DNA of 64,000 nt from Caballeronia udeis (GTDB taxonomy: Bacteria > Pseudomonadota > Gammaproteobacteria > Burkholderiales > Burkholderiaceae), in contig NZ_FCOK02000001.1 in assembly GCF_001544555.2 (NCBI RefSeq), forward strand, positions 1 through 64,000, read 5' to 3'. Of the stretch, positions 15,691-23,608 are shown piece after piece. Each line of letters begins with the position of its first letter. Within the stretch, counting starts at the first letter, position 1. The notes below the pieces were generated by a model that saw only the letters and a program-made list of their open reading frames with translations, ran no database searches and was not told where the DNA came from. The position numbers and the translations under genes were made by a program.

Positions 15691-16842
15691 TTAACTGATT
15701 CGCTCGACGGTCATATAAAGGCTGAAGACTGGTGAACCTGTTATCCCAGATGCAGCGACTCCGAAATCGAACGTCACGTTTCCGGTATAGAAAACGATGC
15801 TTCCTTCGGAGTACCCACCAGCGGTCGCGTTCGCAGCACCACCCGAGACGGTTTTTGGTCCGCTGCCGTCGTTGAAGCTGAAGTTGGGTGTGAAAGTTCC
15901 TCCCGTCCCGGCCGTGGTAATGGTCAGGTAGAAGTTGATGCGGAACATTCCGGCTATAAGGGGAGCAATAAGCGGTGTAGTGGCGGGTATTTGCGCGGTC
16001 TGACCGGTCAATGCGACCCTGGTGACCGTCTGTGGCAAAGAGATGGTCAAATTTATCCAACACCCGACTCCACCAGCCGCGGCGATGATCGACGCGCCGT
16101 TGGCTTGGCTTTGTGGGGTGGATGCGCTGTAGTAGTAGAAGCCTCCGAAGCCATCGTTCACCGTTGTATCGCCCGTCGAAAAAGCACGGGTGTAGATAGA
16201 CGGATCTAGCGCTGCCAATGCGGACACGGAGTCGACGCAGCGAACGAGAGCATTGCCCCAAGAAAGTTGAGCATCGCCCACAGAATCATTCGCAGGCGTG
16301 CCAAGAGTCAAAGACGTTCCACCTTTTACATAGACCTTGCCGATGCCGACAGGGATGGGTGAGATGAATGTGAGGGTGAACCCACTCAGTGTGAAATCGT
16401 GTTGTTCAATGCCGTCGAAGTCGACCCACAAATTCGCCGCGGTCCCGTAGGGATTCGTCAGCGTCAGCGATGTTGTCGTCCCAGGCGTGAAGTCAACACC
16501 GGCTGAGAATGTCTGGTTGGACATGTTGCCGACCGTGACCGACGAAGCAGCTTGGATGTTGTCCTGGGTCCAGATCGCGGCTGACGGGGGATCGGTATCA
16601 GTCGATGGCGCTAGAACAAACTTGTACGACTGCGTTGGGATCAGCCAAATAGAAGCTTCGCCGCGTTGGTTCAAGACGATCGGGTTGGTGTTTTGAGTAT
16701 CGCCCGTGCTATCTGTATATGTCGCGAACTTGGTTGTCGTCCCAGCTTGGTACGTAAAAAGCAGGCCGCCGACAAGCGCATTCCCATTGGAATCGACGAA
16801 CCGCTGCATGGGTGTCGGGCTGATGTTGACCATCGTCGTCAT
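15691..16842 (-). CDS. Phage tail fibre/tailspike with podophage-type N-terminal anchor
   Basis: A 383-residue protein. ATG 16842 was chosen: GGAGG lies 8 nt upstream and it overlaps the AlpA-like stop as ATGA. Residues 1-95 (SPTPMQRFVDSNGNALVGGL, LLFTYQAGTTT, VLNQRGEASIWL) are a head-binding/adaptor domain seen at the start of Burkholderia podophage tail fibres. The rest is beta-rich and Gly/Thr-rich, ending in FSLYMTVERIS. It probably forms the base of the receptor-binding complex together with the tailspike downstream. Confidence 0.75.
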   Translation of the reverse strand: MTTMVNISPTPMQRFVDSNGNALVGGLLFTYQAGTTTKFATYTDSTGDTQNTNPIVLNQRGEASIWLIPTQSYKFVLAPSTDTDPPSAAIWTQDNIQAASSVTVGNMSNQTFSAGVDFTPGTTTSLTLTNPYGTAANLWVDFDGIEQHDFTLSGFTLTFISPIPVGIGKVYVKGGTSLTLGTPANDSVGDAQLSWGNALVRCVDSVSALAALDPSIYTRAFSTGDTTVNDGFGGFYYYSASTPQSQANGASIIAAAGGVGCWINLTISLPQTVTRVALTGQTAQIPATTPLIAPLIAGMFRINFYLTITTAGTGGTFTPNFSFNDGSGPKTVSGGAANATAGGYSEGSIVFYTGNVTFDFGVAASGITGSPVFSLYMTVERIS

Positions 16843-17048
16843 TCGCAAGGCCTCCCATTACGAGATGCGGCGATGCGTTCGTCGATCCAACTCTGAACGA
16901 GCTCGGACGGCCACGCAATAGACCGGCCGACGTGGACCGGCTTCGGAAACAGGCCTTTTGCTACGTCCTTGCGGATGGTTGAACCGGCGCGGCCGACGAT
17001 TGCGGTGACCTCCGGCAAGCGCAGCAAGCGACGCTGGACTTCTGCCAT
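16839..17048 (-). CDS. AlpA-family transcriptional regulator
   Basis: A 69-residue protein with an AlpA/MerR-like winged helix: LLRLPEVTAIVGRAGSTIRK, then GLFPKPVHVGRSIAWPSELV and WIDERIAA. AlpA proteins regulate excision and late functions in P4-like satellites and prophages. TTCTCCAGAG-type sequence upstream gives a GGAGAAAAC ribosome site 5-6 nt before the ATG. Its stop overlaps the tail-fibre ATG (ATGA, 16839-16842), which places a regulator at the head of the tail operon. This is the second AlpA-like gene in the element. Confidence 0.85.
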   Translation of the reverse strand: MAEVQRRLLRLPEVTAIVGRAGSTIRKDVAKGLFPKPVHVGRSIAWPSELVQSWIDERIAASRNGRPCE

Positions 17049-17185
17049 GTTTTCTCCAGAGCGCTGCTAAGCGCTATCAATATGGCACGATCATCCGATT
17101 CATTTCCAAAACAAGCACTCCCAACTAATTCTAGAATTCGTTGGCACCGGCCGATGCCTTGAATGGAAGCTGCCGGCGCGCCGCG

Positions 17186-17767
17186 CTAACGGTTTCTTGC
17201 GGCGGCGCGAATGACGAACGCCTCCGAGACGCTCAAGAATTCCGACGCCCTATTTATTGCCTCGACGTCGTCGCCCCCCCATTTGGACACGGTCTCCATA
17301 TAACCGGCGACCTTTTCGCGAAGCTCTCTGTAGCATTGGGCCGCCGTATTTCGGGAGACCCCAGCTTCCGCACGAGCCTGGTCGACCGCATCCTCATGAC
17401 TCGCGCCGCTGTCCATGAGATCGGAAATTCGACGCGCGAGTTCTATTCGCCCACTTGACGTCAATCTCCGCTTTCCCGAAACGCTGCCCGGATTGCCTGC
17501 CTTCTTTCGCTTCAGCCCAAGGGCCTTCTCAATCTCGCTTTGTGTTCCATCAAGGTAGACCTCGAACACACCCGCAAGATAGTCCAAGACATCCTGACTA
17601 ATTTGTTTACCGCCGCGCACCGTCAAGCAAAAGTATTTCAGAATCGCTTGGGCTTGATTCTTTTCCATCGTGCCCTCGCGTGCCCTTTCAGTGAATGCGA
17701 CCATATCGAATTCAAGACGTGCCGACAGGCCCTGCACGAGTGGGACATTGTTTCGTTTTGCTTTCAC
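17186..17767 (-). CDS. Hypothetical phage protein, possible DNA-binding
   Basis: GTG 17767, with AAGGAAG just before it, gives 193 residues; a 10-codon longer ATG frame lacks a ribosome site. The protein is soluble and helical. The segment ELARRISDLMDSGASHEDAV followed by GVSRNTAAQCYRELREKVAG resembles a helix-turn-helix. It lies between the replication genes and the second AlpA gene. A regulatory or small-terminase-like role is possible, but I recognise no family. Confidence 0.6.
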   Translation of the reverse strand: MKAKRNNVPLVQGLSARLEFDMVAFTERAREGTMEKNQAQAILKYFCLTVRGGKQISQDVLDYLAGVFEVYLDGTQSEIEKALGLKRKKAGNPGSVSGKRRLTSSGRIELARRISDLMDSGASHEDAVDQARAEAGVSRNTAAQCYRELREKVAGYMETVSKWGGDDVEAINRASEFLSVSEAFVIRAAARNR

Positions 17768-17953
17768 AGCACTTCCTTTTGGTATTTGGAGAAACACGGC
17801 TATCCCGTAAACGAGCCATGATGTCGCTCCGCGGGGCCTCGCCGCGACAACCTACGACAGCTCGCTCTGTAGCATCGACCGGAGGATTGAAACCGGGACG
17901 GCACAAAGGTATGCACTGCAGCCAGCTTCGGCATTTGGGTCTTCGCGACAACC

Positions 17954-18841
17954 CTAAACAACCAACTTCGCGCCCTTCATAATCTGCATCCGCACACGCA
18001 CCAGCCCGCGATCGCCCCACTCGTGGAGCGCGTCGGCCCAATCCGACCCAGTTATCCCATCCGGATAGGCGAGACCGCAGCGCATCTGATCCGCCGCGCG
18101 CTTACCGCACTCAATGCCTTTGTTCACACCGCCCGCCCGTTGCGTTTCCCAATCGTTGTCAGCGCAGACCACGGCGAGTCCGCGGACTTTCGCTTCCTTC
18201 GCAACGGCGACCAGGTTGTTCGCATCGAAACACACCACCACCGATGCAGTCGGAACAGCTTGGAACACCGCAAGGCCGGTTGCGAAGCCCTCCACGAAAC
18301 AGGTGATCGCGCTTTTGTTCCTGGACATGACGAACGTTGCTCCGCTTACCGGACACCCCCGACGATATTTTTTGTCACCTTCCATCGTGATGTGCTGGAG
18401 GCTCACCAAGCCGCCGGCGCGATACATTGGAATCACCATGTCGTCACCGTCGACTCGCAAACCATTGCACCCAACGAGCGAGAGTCCTTTGCGCTCCAAA
18501 TAGGGATGCCAGTCATAGAGCGGCGTAAGCGATGCCCAATGGGCGCGCATGGTGGCAATGGCCCGGATGCGATCCTGAGCTTCCTTAGCCCTCAGTGCAC
18601 GGATGCGCTCATCCATCTGGCGCTGGTCAGAGAGACTGACCGGCATGTCTGATCGCCACTCGCAATATTCGCCATCAGTAGCAAAGTTCTTGAAGAAACC
18701 CCGTTGGCCGCCAATCCAAAGCAAATAGGCCCCATTGCGCTTCTTCGGCTTATCCGCGGTCGGGCAGCGATACCACTTGCCGTCTGCCTCAATGCGCCTG
18801 GGCAACAGTCCGTGATCGATTAGTGCGCGCTCGAACGTCAT
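17954..18841 (-). CDS. Phage primase with Toprim domain
   Basis: A 295-residue protein. ATG 18841 overlaps the helicase stop (ATGA). Residues 20-60 (WYRCPTADKPKKRNGAYLLW) form a primase N-terminal region; only one Cys of a zinc site is seen there. Residues about 185-250 carry Toprim motifs: CFVEGFATGLAVFQ with the catalytic Glu, VVVCFDANNL and LAVVCADND with the Asp pair. It would make RNA primers for replication of the element. Together with the helicase this is a compact P4/podophage-like replication pair, though the two functions are on separate proteins. Confidence 0.85.
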   Translation of the reverse strand: MTFERALIDHGLLPRRIEADGKWYRCPTADKPKKRNGAYLLWIGGQRGFFKNFATDGEYCEWRSDMPVSLSDQRQMDERIRALRAKEAQDRIRAIATMRAHWASLTPLYDWHPYLERKGLSLVGCNGLRVDGDDMVIPMYRAGGLVSLQHITMEGDKKYRRGCPVSGATFVMSRNKSAITCFVEGFATGLAVFQAVPTASVVVCFDANNLVAVAKEAKVRGLAVVCADNDWETQRAGGVNKGIECGKRAADQMRCGLAYPDGITGSDWADALHEWGDRGLVRVRMQIMKGAKLVV

Positions 18842-20382
18842 GCCGTCTTCCTCTGCTGCGCGCGGCGCTTGATCCAGTACTGCTTATCCAGGTTCTCGAG
18901 TCGCTTGCGCAGTTCGGGCGACACCGGTTTCGTCTCGGTCGACCAGAAGTCAGCCTTTGCCATCACGCCGGTGAGTTGCTTGTACATCGCATACGCCTTG
19001 CCCCGAGCGCGATTCGGGTCATTCGGATTCAAGGATCGCGCATAGCAGCAGACCTGCGGCCAGACGTCGGCTACCAGTTTTCGTTGGTTGCCACTGGCAA
19101 GCATTTCCTGGAGCGTCCCGGGGATATGCTCGACGGTCGCCCGGCGCGGATATTCAAACCCGCAGCTCGGGCAAGACGGCGTTGCCTTATGGAGCGTTTT
19201 GCAACTCGGGCACTTCACCATCACGTCTTCGGCCTTGGGCTTCTTCTTCGCAGCTTTGGGCTTCTTTGTGCCGTCGTCGAGTTCGGTTGCACCGGTTTCG
19301 AAAAACTCGTTCATCTCGTCCCAAAACCGCTCACAATTGCCGGAGTGGTCCAGTACGATGCACTCTGTCTTACCCGTCTCAGGGCTTGTGCGCAGCCCGC
19401 GGCCGAGCAACTGGAGGTGGTCCGACAATGATTTGCGCAGCGGCCGAGCCATGATGACCACGCCTACATCACTGACGTCAAAACCTTTCGATGCCTTGCT
19501 GACCGTGATCAGGCCGCGGATGTATGAATCCGGCTTCCTGAACTCCGTGACGATGTCCTCGCACTCCACAGCCTCTTCCGCCAATGTGAAAACTTCACAC
19601 TGCACTCCAGCAGCGGTGAATTGGCGATGCAGTTCTTTGGCGTGATTGATCGTGATGGCGCTGCAGATAAATTTCTTACCTTCGCCGTGCTTCAAATACT
19701 CAGCAACGCAGTCGCCAACAAGCTGGAGCGCTCGACTCGTCGCTTCCTCCCCGTTCCATTCCCCTCCCGTCACCTTCACGCCTTTCATGTCAGGCTGCGA
19801 CGGAGAGAAAATGCGATATGGCACGAGCGCGCCCTGCTCGATCAGTCGGTTCGTTGTCTCGACGTTTATCAACGCGTCGTAGGTCTGCCCGAGGCCCTTC
19901 GCGAACGGTGTCGCCGTCAATCCAAGACCACGCGTATCGCGTCGTTCGAGCCGCTGCTTGGTGATCTGGTAGCTGGTATGGCACTCGTCAACGACAATTA
20001 GGTCGGGCTCCGGGTCGCACGGCCAGCCGCGGCGCATGAGCGTCTGAACGCTCAGGATCTGGACGCGCTCGTACGGGCGAAAGCGCCAGTGCTTCTGCTT
20101 GACGATCCCGTGATCTAACCGAAACTCATCGAATCGTTCACTGGTCTGTTTCGTCAATGGGTCGCGATCGACAACGAAGTGTGAGCGCCGGCCCGCCGAT
20201 CTCTCCAGGTGCAAGAGACATGCGGCGATTCGAGTCTTCCCCGCGGCCGTCGGCGCGCAGAGCAGCACGTTGTGCTTACCCTCCTCAAAGAGTTCGCGCA
20301 CGCGCAGCACCGCGTTGCTCTGGTAGGTCCGCAACTTGAAGTAGTCGAACGCGGCCTGTTCCTCCTGCGTGGCGTCCCTCAT
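18838..20382 (-). CDS. SF2 DEAD/DEAH-type helicase with zinc ribbon
   Basis: A 514-residue ATPase. Walker A is APTAAGKTR at residues 43-51, Walker B DECH at 132-135, motif III TAT at 156-158. Motifs V and VI lie near residues 315-350 (SKASKGFDVSDVGVV, QLLGRGLRT). A CPSC...CPSC zinc ribbon follows near residues 405-425. The enzyme is of the type used by phages to open origins or remodel forks. Both ends overlap neighbours by 4 nt (ParB-like upstream, primase downstream), so the three form one translational unit. Confidence 0.88.
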   Translation of the reverse strand: MRDATQEEQAAFDYFKLRTYQSNAVLRVRELFEEGKHNVLLCAPTAAGKTRIAACLLHLERSAGRRSHFVVDRDPLTKQTSERFDEFRLDHGIVKQKHWRFRPYERVQILSVQTLMRRGWPCDPEPDLIVVDECHTSYQITKQRLERRDTRGLGLTATPFAKGLGQTYDALINVETTNRLIEQGALVPYRIFSPSQPDMKGVKVTGGEWNGEEATSRALQLVGDCVAEYLKHGEGKKFICSAITINHAKELHRQFTAAGVQCEVFTLAEEAVECEDIVTEFRKPDSYIRGLITVSKASKGFDVSDVGVVIMARPLRKSLSDHLQLLGRGLRTSPETGKTECIVLDHSGNCERFWDEMNEFFETGATELDDGTKKPKAAKKKPKAEDVMVKCPSCKTLHKATPSCPSCGFEYPRRATVEHIPGTLQEMLASGNQRKLVADVWPQVCCYARSLNPNDPNRARGKAYAMYKQLTGVMAKADFWSTETKPVSPELRKRLENLDKQYWIKRRAQQRKTA

Positions 20383-21380
20383 TTCGCCACCTTGAGCTGG
20401 TTAACCGCCGTCACGACGTCACGGTCGTACTTCACGTTCAGCAGCTTGCGTAGATCCGCGAACCGGCTGCCGAACCACTTAAGTTGCTTCTCCTGCTGCT
20501 TCAGTTTTTCCGATGCGGCATGGTCGCGATTCTCAAGGTTGAGCACGAGCTGCGAGAGCCGATGGATTTCCGCGCCCCGGTCGGTTTCCTTCAACGAATC
20601 GATCTGTCGATTCAACGCGCTAACCCGGTCGCGCAGACTCGCATTCTCGGTCCAGACGTCATCGTCGCTTTGCGTATCCTCGCTGGCAGCCGCTGAGGAG
20701 TACTCATCTCTACTGACCCGCGAATTCGCGTAGGCAGCACCTGAGTCGATCTCAACCTGAGTGGAATGAGAGCCCACGCCCGCATTTTCGGATTTGACGC
20801 GCTGCTCTACGACCTGGGTAGTGGCGTCCGACTCCACGGAGGGCGGCGCGGGCTGAATTGCAGGACGCTTCCCGATGTTCGTCGTGTCCTGCAGGTAGGC
20901 CCTGCCGCCCCGCTCGACAGTCCTTGCGGGGGACGCATCTTCGGAAATTCCGAAGATAGCGGCGCGGCGCGTTGCGACCGTCTTGTCGCTGACGCCGACG
21001 TGCTTCGCGATGCGCTTGTCGCTCCAATCGGAGAAATCGGCAAGCATCCCATTGATGGCCTTCCGTTTGTCCTCGTTCGTGCGCCGTAACCCATGTGCTG
21101 CATTGGCGCCCAGGCTGTGCAGCAATGCTTCCCGCCGCGAGCCAGATCGGACATCGACCTCAACCTCGAAGCCACCGGCCAAGCGCGCCGCCGCAAGTCT
21201 GTGGAAACCGTCCGCGAGCCAATAGGTGGCCGTGTCAAAAAAAACGGTGAGCGCCGGTAGTTTTGCCCCTTCACTCAAGGCCTGGGCGTATTCCGCGACG
21301 ATCGTTTCGTCAATTCGAACGCGAGACTGCAGCGCGGAGTCTGCGTTGATCTGGGCAAGTTTCAGAAGCTTATAAGGCAT
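20379..21380 (-). CDS. ParB-like nuclease/partition-domain protein
   Basis: A 333-residue protein with GGAGGTGAGCA before ATG 21380. Residues 1-95 form a ParB-N domain (DSALQSRVRIDETIVAEYAQ, LADGFHRLAAARLAGG). Residues 105-140 (WSDKRIAKHVGVSDKTVATR) are a helix-turn-helix. A low-complexity linker follows, then a long coiled coil from about residue 240. In phages such proteins act as partition-like or regulatory DNA-binding proteins. The palindromic repeat cluster directly upstream (21463-21585) is a natural candidate binding site. No ParA is visible. Confidence 0.8.
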   Translation of the reverse strand: MPYKLLKLAQINADSALQSRVRIDETIVAEYAQALSEGAKLPALTVFFDTATYWLADGFHRLAAARLAGGFEVEVDVRSGSRREALLHSLGANAAHGLRRTNEDKRKAINGMLADFSDWSDKRIAKHVGVSDKTVATRRAAIFGISEDASPARTVERGGRAYLQDTTNIGKRPAIQPAPPSVESDATTQVVEQRVKSENAGVGSHSTQVEIDSGAAYANSRVSRDEYSSAAASEDTQSDDDVWTENASLRDRVSALNRQIDSLKETDRGAEIHRLSQLVLNLENRDHAASEKLKQQEKQLKWFGSRFADLRKLLNVKYDRDVVTAVNQLKVAK

Positions 21381-21462
21381 TGCTCACCTCCACATTTTCT
21401 CGTGGAGCGCGTGCCGTCAAAGGCGATGCGAACACCTGTGGAGATGGTATATCTAGAGGGTA

Positions 21463-21585
21463 CACGCCCGGCGTGTTAGAGAGACCGTCGAAAATAGCCC
21501 CTATTGACACGATCGGCGTGTCAACGGATAGGGTCTCTAACACGGCCGGCGTGTCAATCAGGCGGCTAGTGACACGCCCGGCGTG
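21463..21585. repeat. Four palindromic iteron-like repeats between rep-like and parB-like genes
   Basis: Consensus CACGNNCGGCGTG occurs at 21463-21475, 21508-21520, 21541-21553 and 21573-21585. Copies 1 and 4 are perfect palindromes (CACGCC-C-GGCGTG); copies 2 and 3 have one or two mismatches in the left arm. Starts are 45, 33 and 32 bp apart. Copy 2 lies within a larger inverted repeat reaching CCCTAT/ATAGGG and GAGACC/GGTCTC (about 21481-21537). Position fits an origin or a parS-like centromere. Repeats are seen directly; role is inferred. Confidence 0.75.
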
Positions 21586-22019
21586 ATAAGCGATGCGTTT
21601 TTTAGCAGCAGTTTCGGCCGATCGGCAAACGCGAGATACGGGAACGATTGCAGCGACACATCGAAGTCGTCGTGCGGATCGATCGCAAAAAAAGTTAGCG
21701 CGTACCAGCTCGCACGGTTCGGCCGGCGCCCCTTCACAGTCTCGAACAAGAAGCCGGCCGTCATCAGTTCGGCCCGCGCCTTGTCCAGGGTATCGCGAGA
21801 CTTCCAACCGCGCTTTTCGTGCATATGCGCCCACGTGCAAAGCATCCGGCCGTTGTCGTCCCCTCGATACTGTTCGAGCAGATCCAGCATCAACTTGATC
21901 GCGTGCGCGGACAGCGATATGAACGCGGCGCTTTGCAAGACGACCGCCGGCAGCGTATAGAACCGCCCGGACGGTCGCTTGTCCTTGGCGCCCTTGAACC
22001 GTCGCTTGGAGTTGCTCAT
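21558..22019 (-). CDS. Replication-protein-like winged-helix protein
   Basis: ATG 22019 overlaps the preceding stop as ATGA, giving 153 residues; longer frames are rejected. It begins MSNSKRRFKGAKDKRPSGRF, and after a basic tail has a helical domain (SLSAHAIKLMLDLLEQYRGD, WKSRDTLDKARAELMTAGFL, ETVKGRRPNRASWYALTFF) that looks like a winged helix. Similar short proteins stand before helicase/primase genes in many prophages and are annotated as replication or helix-turn-helix proteins. Its 3' end contains iteron copy 4. A role in origin recognition is plausible but unproved. Confidence 0.6.
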   Translation of the reverse strand: MSNSKRRFKGAKDKRPSGRFYTLPAVVLQSAAFISLSAHAIKLMLDLLEQYRGDDNGRMLCTWAHMHEKRGWKSRDTLDKARAELMTAGFLFETVKGRRPNRASWYALTFFAIDPHDDFDVSLQSFPYLAFADRPKLLLKNASLITPGVSLAA

Positions 22020-22189
22020 ACATTGCGCACTCCCATCTGCGCGGCACGCAGCAGGATGAGAAGTGTGGCCGTCAGATCTGCGACGCGAATCAGGAAAGGA
22101 GGCTTCGAATCTGCGTCGCCGCCTGGTGCACATGAACGCAGTGCGAGCACCTCAGAATCGTCAGTTGCGGTCAAAGTGAAGTGGATCAT
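22016..22189 (-). CDS. Small coupled protein upstream of the rep-like gene (57 aa)
   Basis: An ATG frame of 57 codons reading MIHFTLTATDDSEVLALRSC and ending RAAQMGVRNV. It begins inside the upstream stop (ATGA 22186-22189) and ends inside the next ATG (ATGA 22016-22019). The C-terminal half (IRVADLTATLLILLRAA) is hydrophobic and may be an amphipathic or membrane helix. The two exact 4-nt overlaps are strong evidence that it is translated. Family unknown. Confidence 0.55.
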   Translation of the reverse strand: MIHFTLTATDDSEVLALRSCAPGGDADSKPPFLIRVADLTATLLILLRAAQMGVRNV

Positions 22190-22260
22190 TGGGCGATCTC
22201 CCTTTTAATATGGTCGATACGCCGCTGAATGTCTGGTTCGGAGATGTGCTGTAACGTCAT
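22186..22260 (-). CDS. Very small coupled ORF (24 aa)
   Basis: ATG 22260, preceded by GAGGTG, reads MTLQHISEPDIQRRIDHIKR to a TGA that overlaps the next ATG. It lies 8 nt behind the AlpA/excisionase-like gene. It could be a tiny regulator or only a translational bridge between neighbours. Confidence 0.4.
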   Translation of the reverse strand: MTLQHISEPDIQRRIDHIKREIAQ

Positions 22261-22268
22261 GCGACACC

Positions 22269-22520
22269 TCACGCGGCGGAAGACAACGCTTGGCGAAGAT
22301 CGCCAACTCGCCATCTGGTTGTACCGCCGTGCTTTTCGGGTTTTGGGAGCAGTCCGGAGGCGGCGCGTCTCCAAATGGTTGGCACGCTGCAGCCGTAGAG
22401 TCCGGCCACCACCTTGACGTCGACGAGCGCCGACGCTGGCATAGAGTCAAAAGCAGCAAGTGCCTTGGGTATGGTGGGTTGAATGCCAGCGGAGGCCATG
22501 GCAGAACCGTCGTTCTTCAT
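22269..22520 (-). CDS. AlpA/excisionase-like helix-turn-helix protein
   Basis: ATG 22520 (with AAGGGA upstream) gives 83 residues. Residues 37-80 (VVAGLYGCSVPTIWRRAASG, LLPKPEKHGGTTRWRVGDLR) form a MerR/AlpA-type winged helix, the fold used by small excisionases and P4 AlpA. It is first in the run that continues into the replication genes and lies two genes from the integrase, a normal place for a directionality factor. It differs in sequence from the second AlpA-like protein at 16839, so the two probably have different sites. Confidence 0.75.
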   Translation of the reverse strand: MKNDGSAMASAGIQPTIPKALAAFDSMPASALVDVKVVAGLYGCSVPTIWRRAASGLLPKPEKHGGTTRWRVGDLRQALSSAA

Positions 22521-22732
22521 ATCGAAATTCCCTTGAGGGAGCTGCACCGCACCGGGACGGCTTGATGCGCGTTGATTCCGATTGAGAATAATTTGGCAGG
22601 GTGGGTGTCCCGCAACGTGTCCACGTGCTCTATTTTTGAGATACGGCGAGAACTCCGATGGGCAAGGCTTTGCGGGGAGGTGTCCCGTAGAGGTGCCCCG
22701 TTGCGGGACACCTGTTGAGATCGCGCGAAGGC

Positions 22733-23512
22733 TTATCTTTTCTTGTACTTTTCCTTGTCTTCTACCGAGATCGAGTCGCTCTTGCTGGCCTCAACCCATG
22801 CCTTTTTAAACGTGGATTGCGTAAATCCCAGTTCCGCGTCTTTCATTTCTAGACACGCGCTTTCGACCTTCTTCTTTCCGCCGCGCTCTATCGACTTCAG
22901 ATCGAATCCGAGAGCGGATGCCGCATTGACAATCGCTTTGATTCGGCGGTTCATGAGATCAGCGTCCGCGTCGGCTGACCCTGTCTTCACAGCTTCTGCA
23001 TGAGGCTTGGAGGTATCAGGCCAAGGCACCGCGAAGTCTTTCGAGCGCGCCCACTGAGCGTAGTACGAAGGCGGGTTGCGGCCTGGATGCTCGCCGCTCT
23101 GCCAGAGCGACATCATTTCCCGATATCGCTGGCTGGTATCCCGGACCACCATGCGAACCTTGCGTGCCAAATCGCGCGGAGCAAAGCCCCTCTCGATCAG
23201 ACTGGTCCAGATCTCGGCGTGAATGCAGCGCCCATCAAGATATTTGATCCTGGCGAACTCCAACAACGGTTTCAACCCGCCCACAAAGCGCGTCGATTCG
23301 CCGACCGACGACTCTTCCGGATCAATATTTAGAAGCAACATGAATGCTTCCTCGGGCGCCCATAGATCTCGTCGGAACCATTGTTCAATGACTATAGAGG
23401 CGTCGCGAGACACTTCGAGCTGGCGCTCCAGAAACTCGGCTAGCCGATCCGGCGGCAACGTATATACCGTGTCACCGATGACTGTGAAGTTAGGCTTCTC
23501 ACTCTCGCCCAT
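22733..23512 (-). CDS. Hypothetical protein next to the integrase
   Basis: A 259-residue soluble protein beginning MGESEKPNFTVIGDTVYTLP. The middle is Trp/Arg-rich (VIEQWFRRDLWAPEEAFMLL), and a Lys-rich C-terminus (SIERGGKKKVESACLEMKD) suggests nucleic-acid binding. No motif is recognised. It lies between integrase and excisionase-like genes; similar unknown proteins are common next to P4-type integrases. A 210-bp gap separates it from the AlpA-like gene and probably holds that gene's promoter. Confidence 0.65.
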   Translation of the reverse strand: MGESEKPNFTVIGDTVYTLPPDRLAEFLERQLEVSRDASIVIEQWFRRDLWAPEEAFMLLLNIDPEESSVGESTRFVGGLKPLLEFARIKYLDGRCIHAEIWTSLIERGFAPRDLARKVRMVVRDTSQRYREMMSLWQSGEHPGRNPPSYYAQWARSKDFAVPWPDTSKPHAEAVKTGSADADADLMNRRIKAIVNAASALGFDLKSIERGGKKKVESACLEMKDAELGFTQSTFKKAWVEASKSDSISVEDKEKYKKR

Positions 23513-23608
23513 GTGCTCGACGCCCCTGTACGTGGGCCCTGAACGGGAGCCGTGCCAACGGGTCAGGGAACCCGGTTTCGCCCCGTCGGGCTAGGCGCGG
23601 CACACTAA

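Noticed and set aside
21463..21585. Reading the palindrome cluster as transcription terminators
   Set aside because: The palindromes lack T-tracts and share a common sequence, which fits protein-binding repeats better.
21370..22047. 225-codon minus-strand frame across the rep-like gene and repeats
   Set aside because: It overlaps the better supported rep-like frame for most of its length, runs through the palindromic repeats and lacks coupling or motif support.
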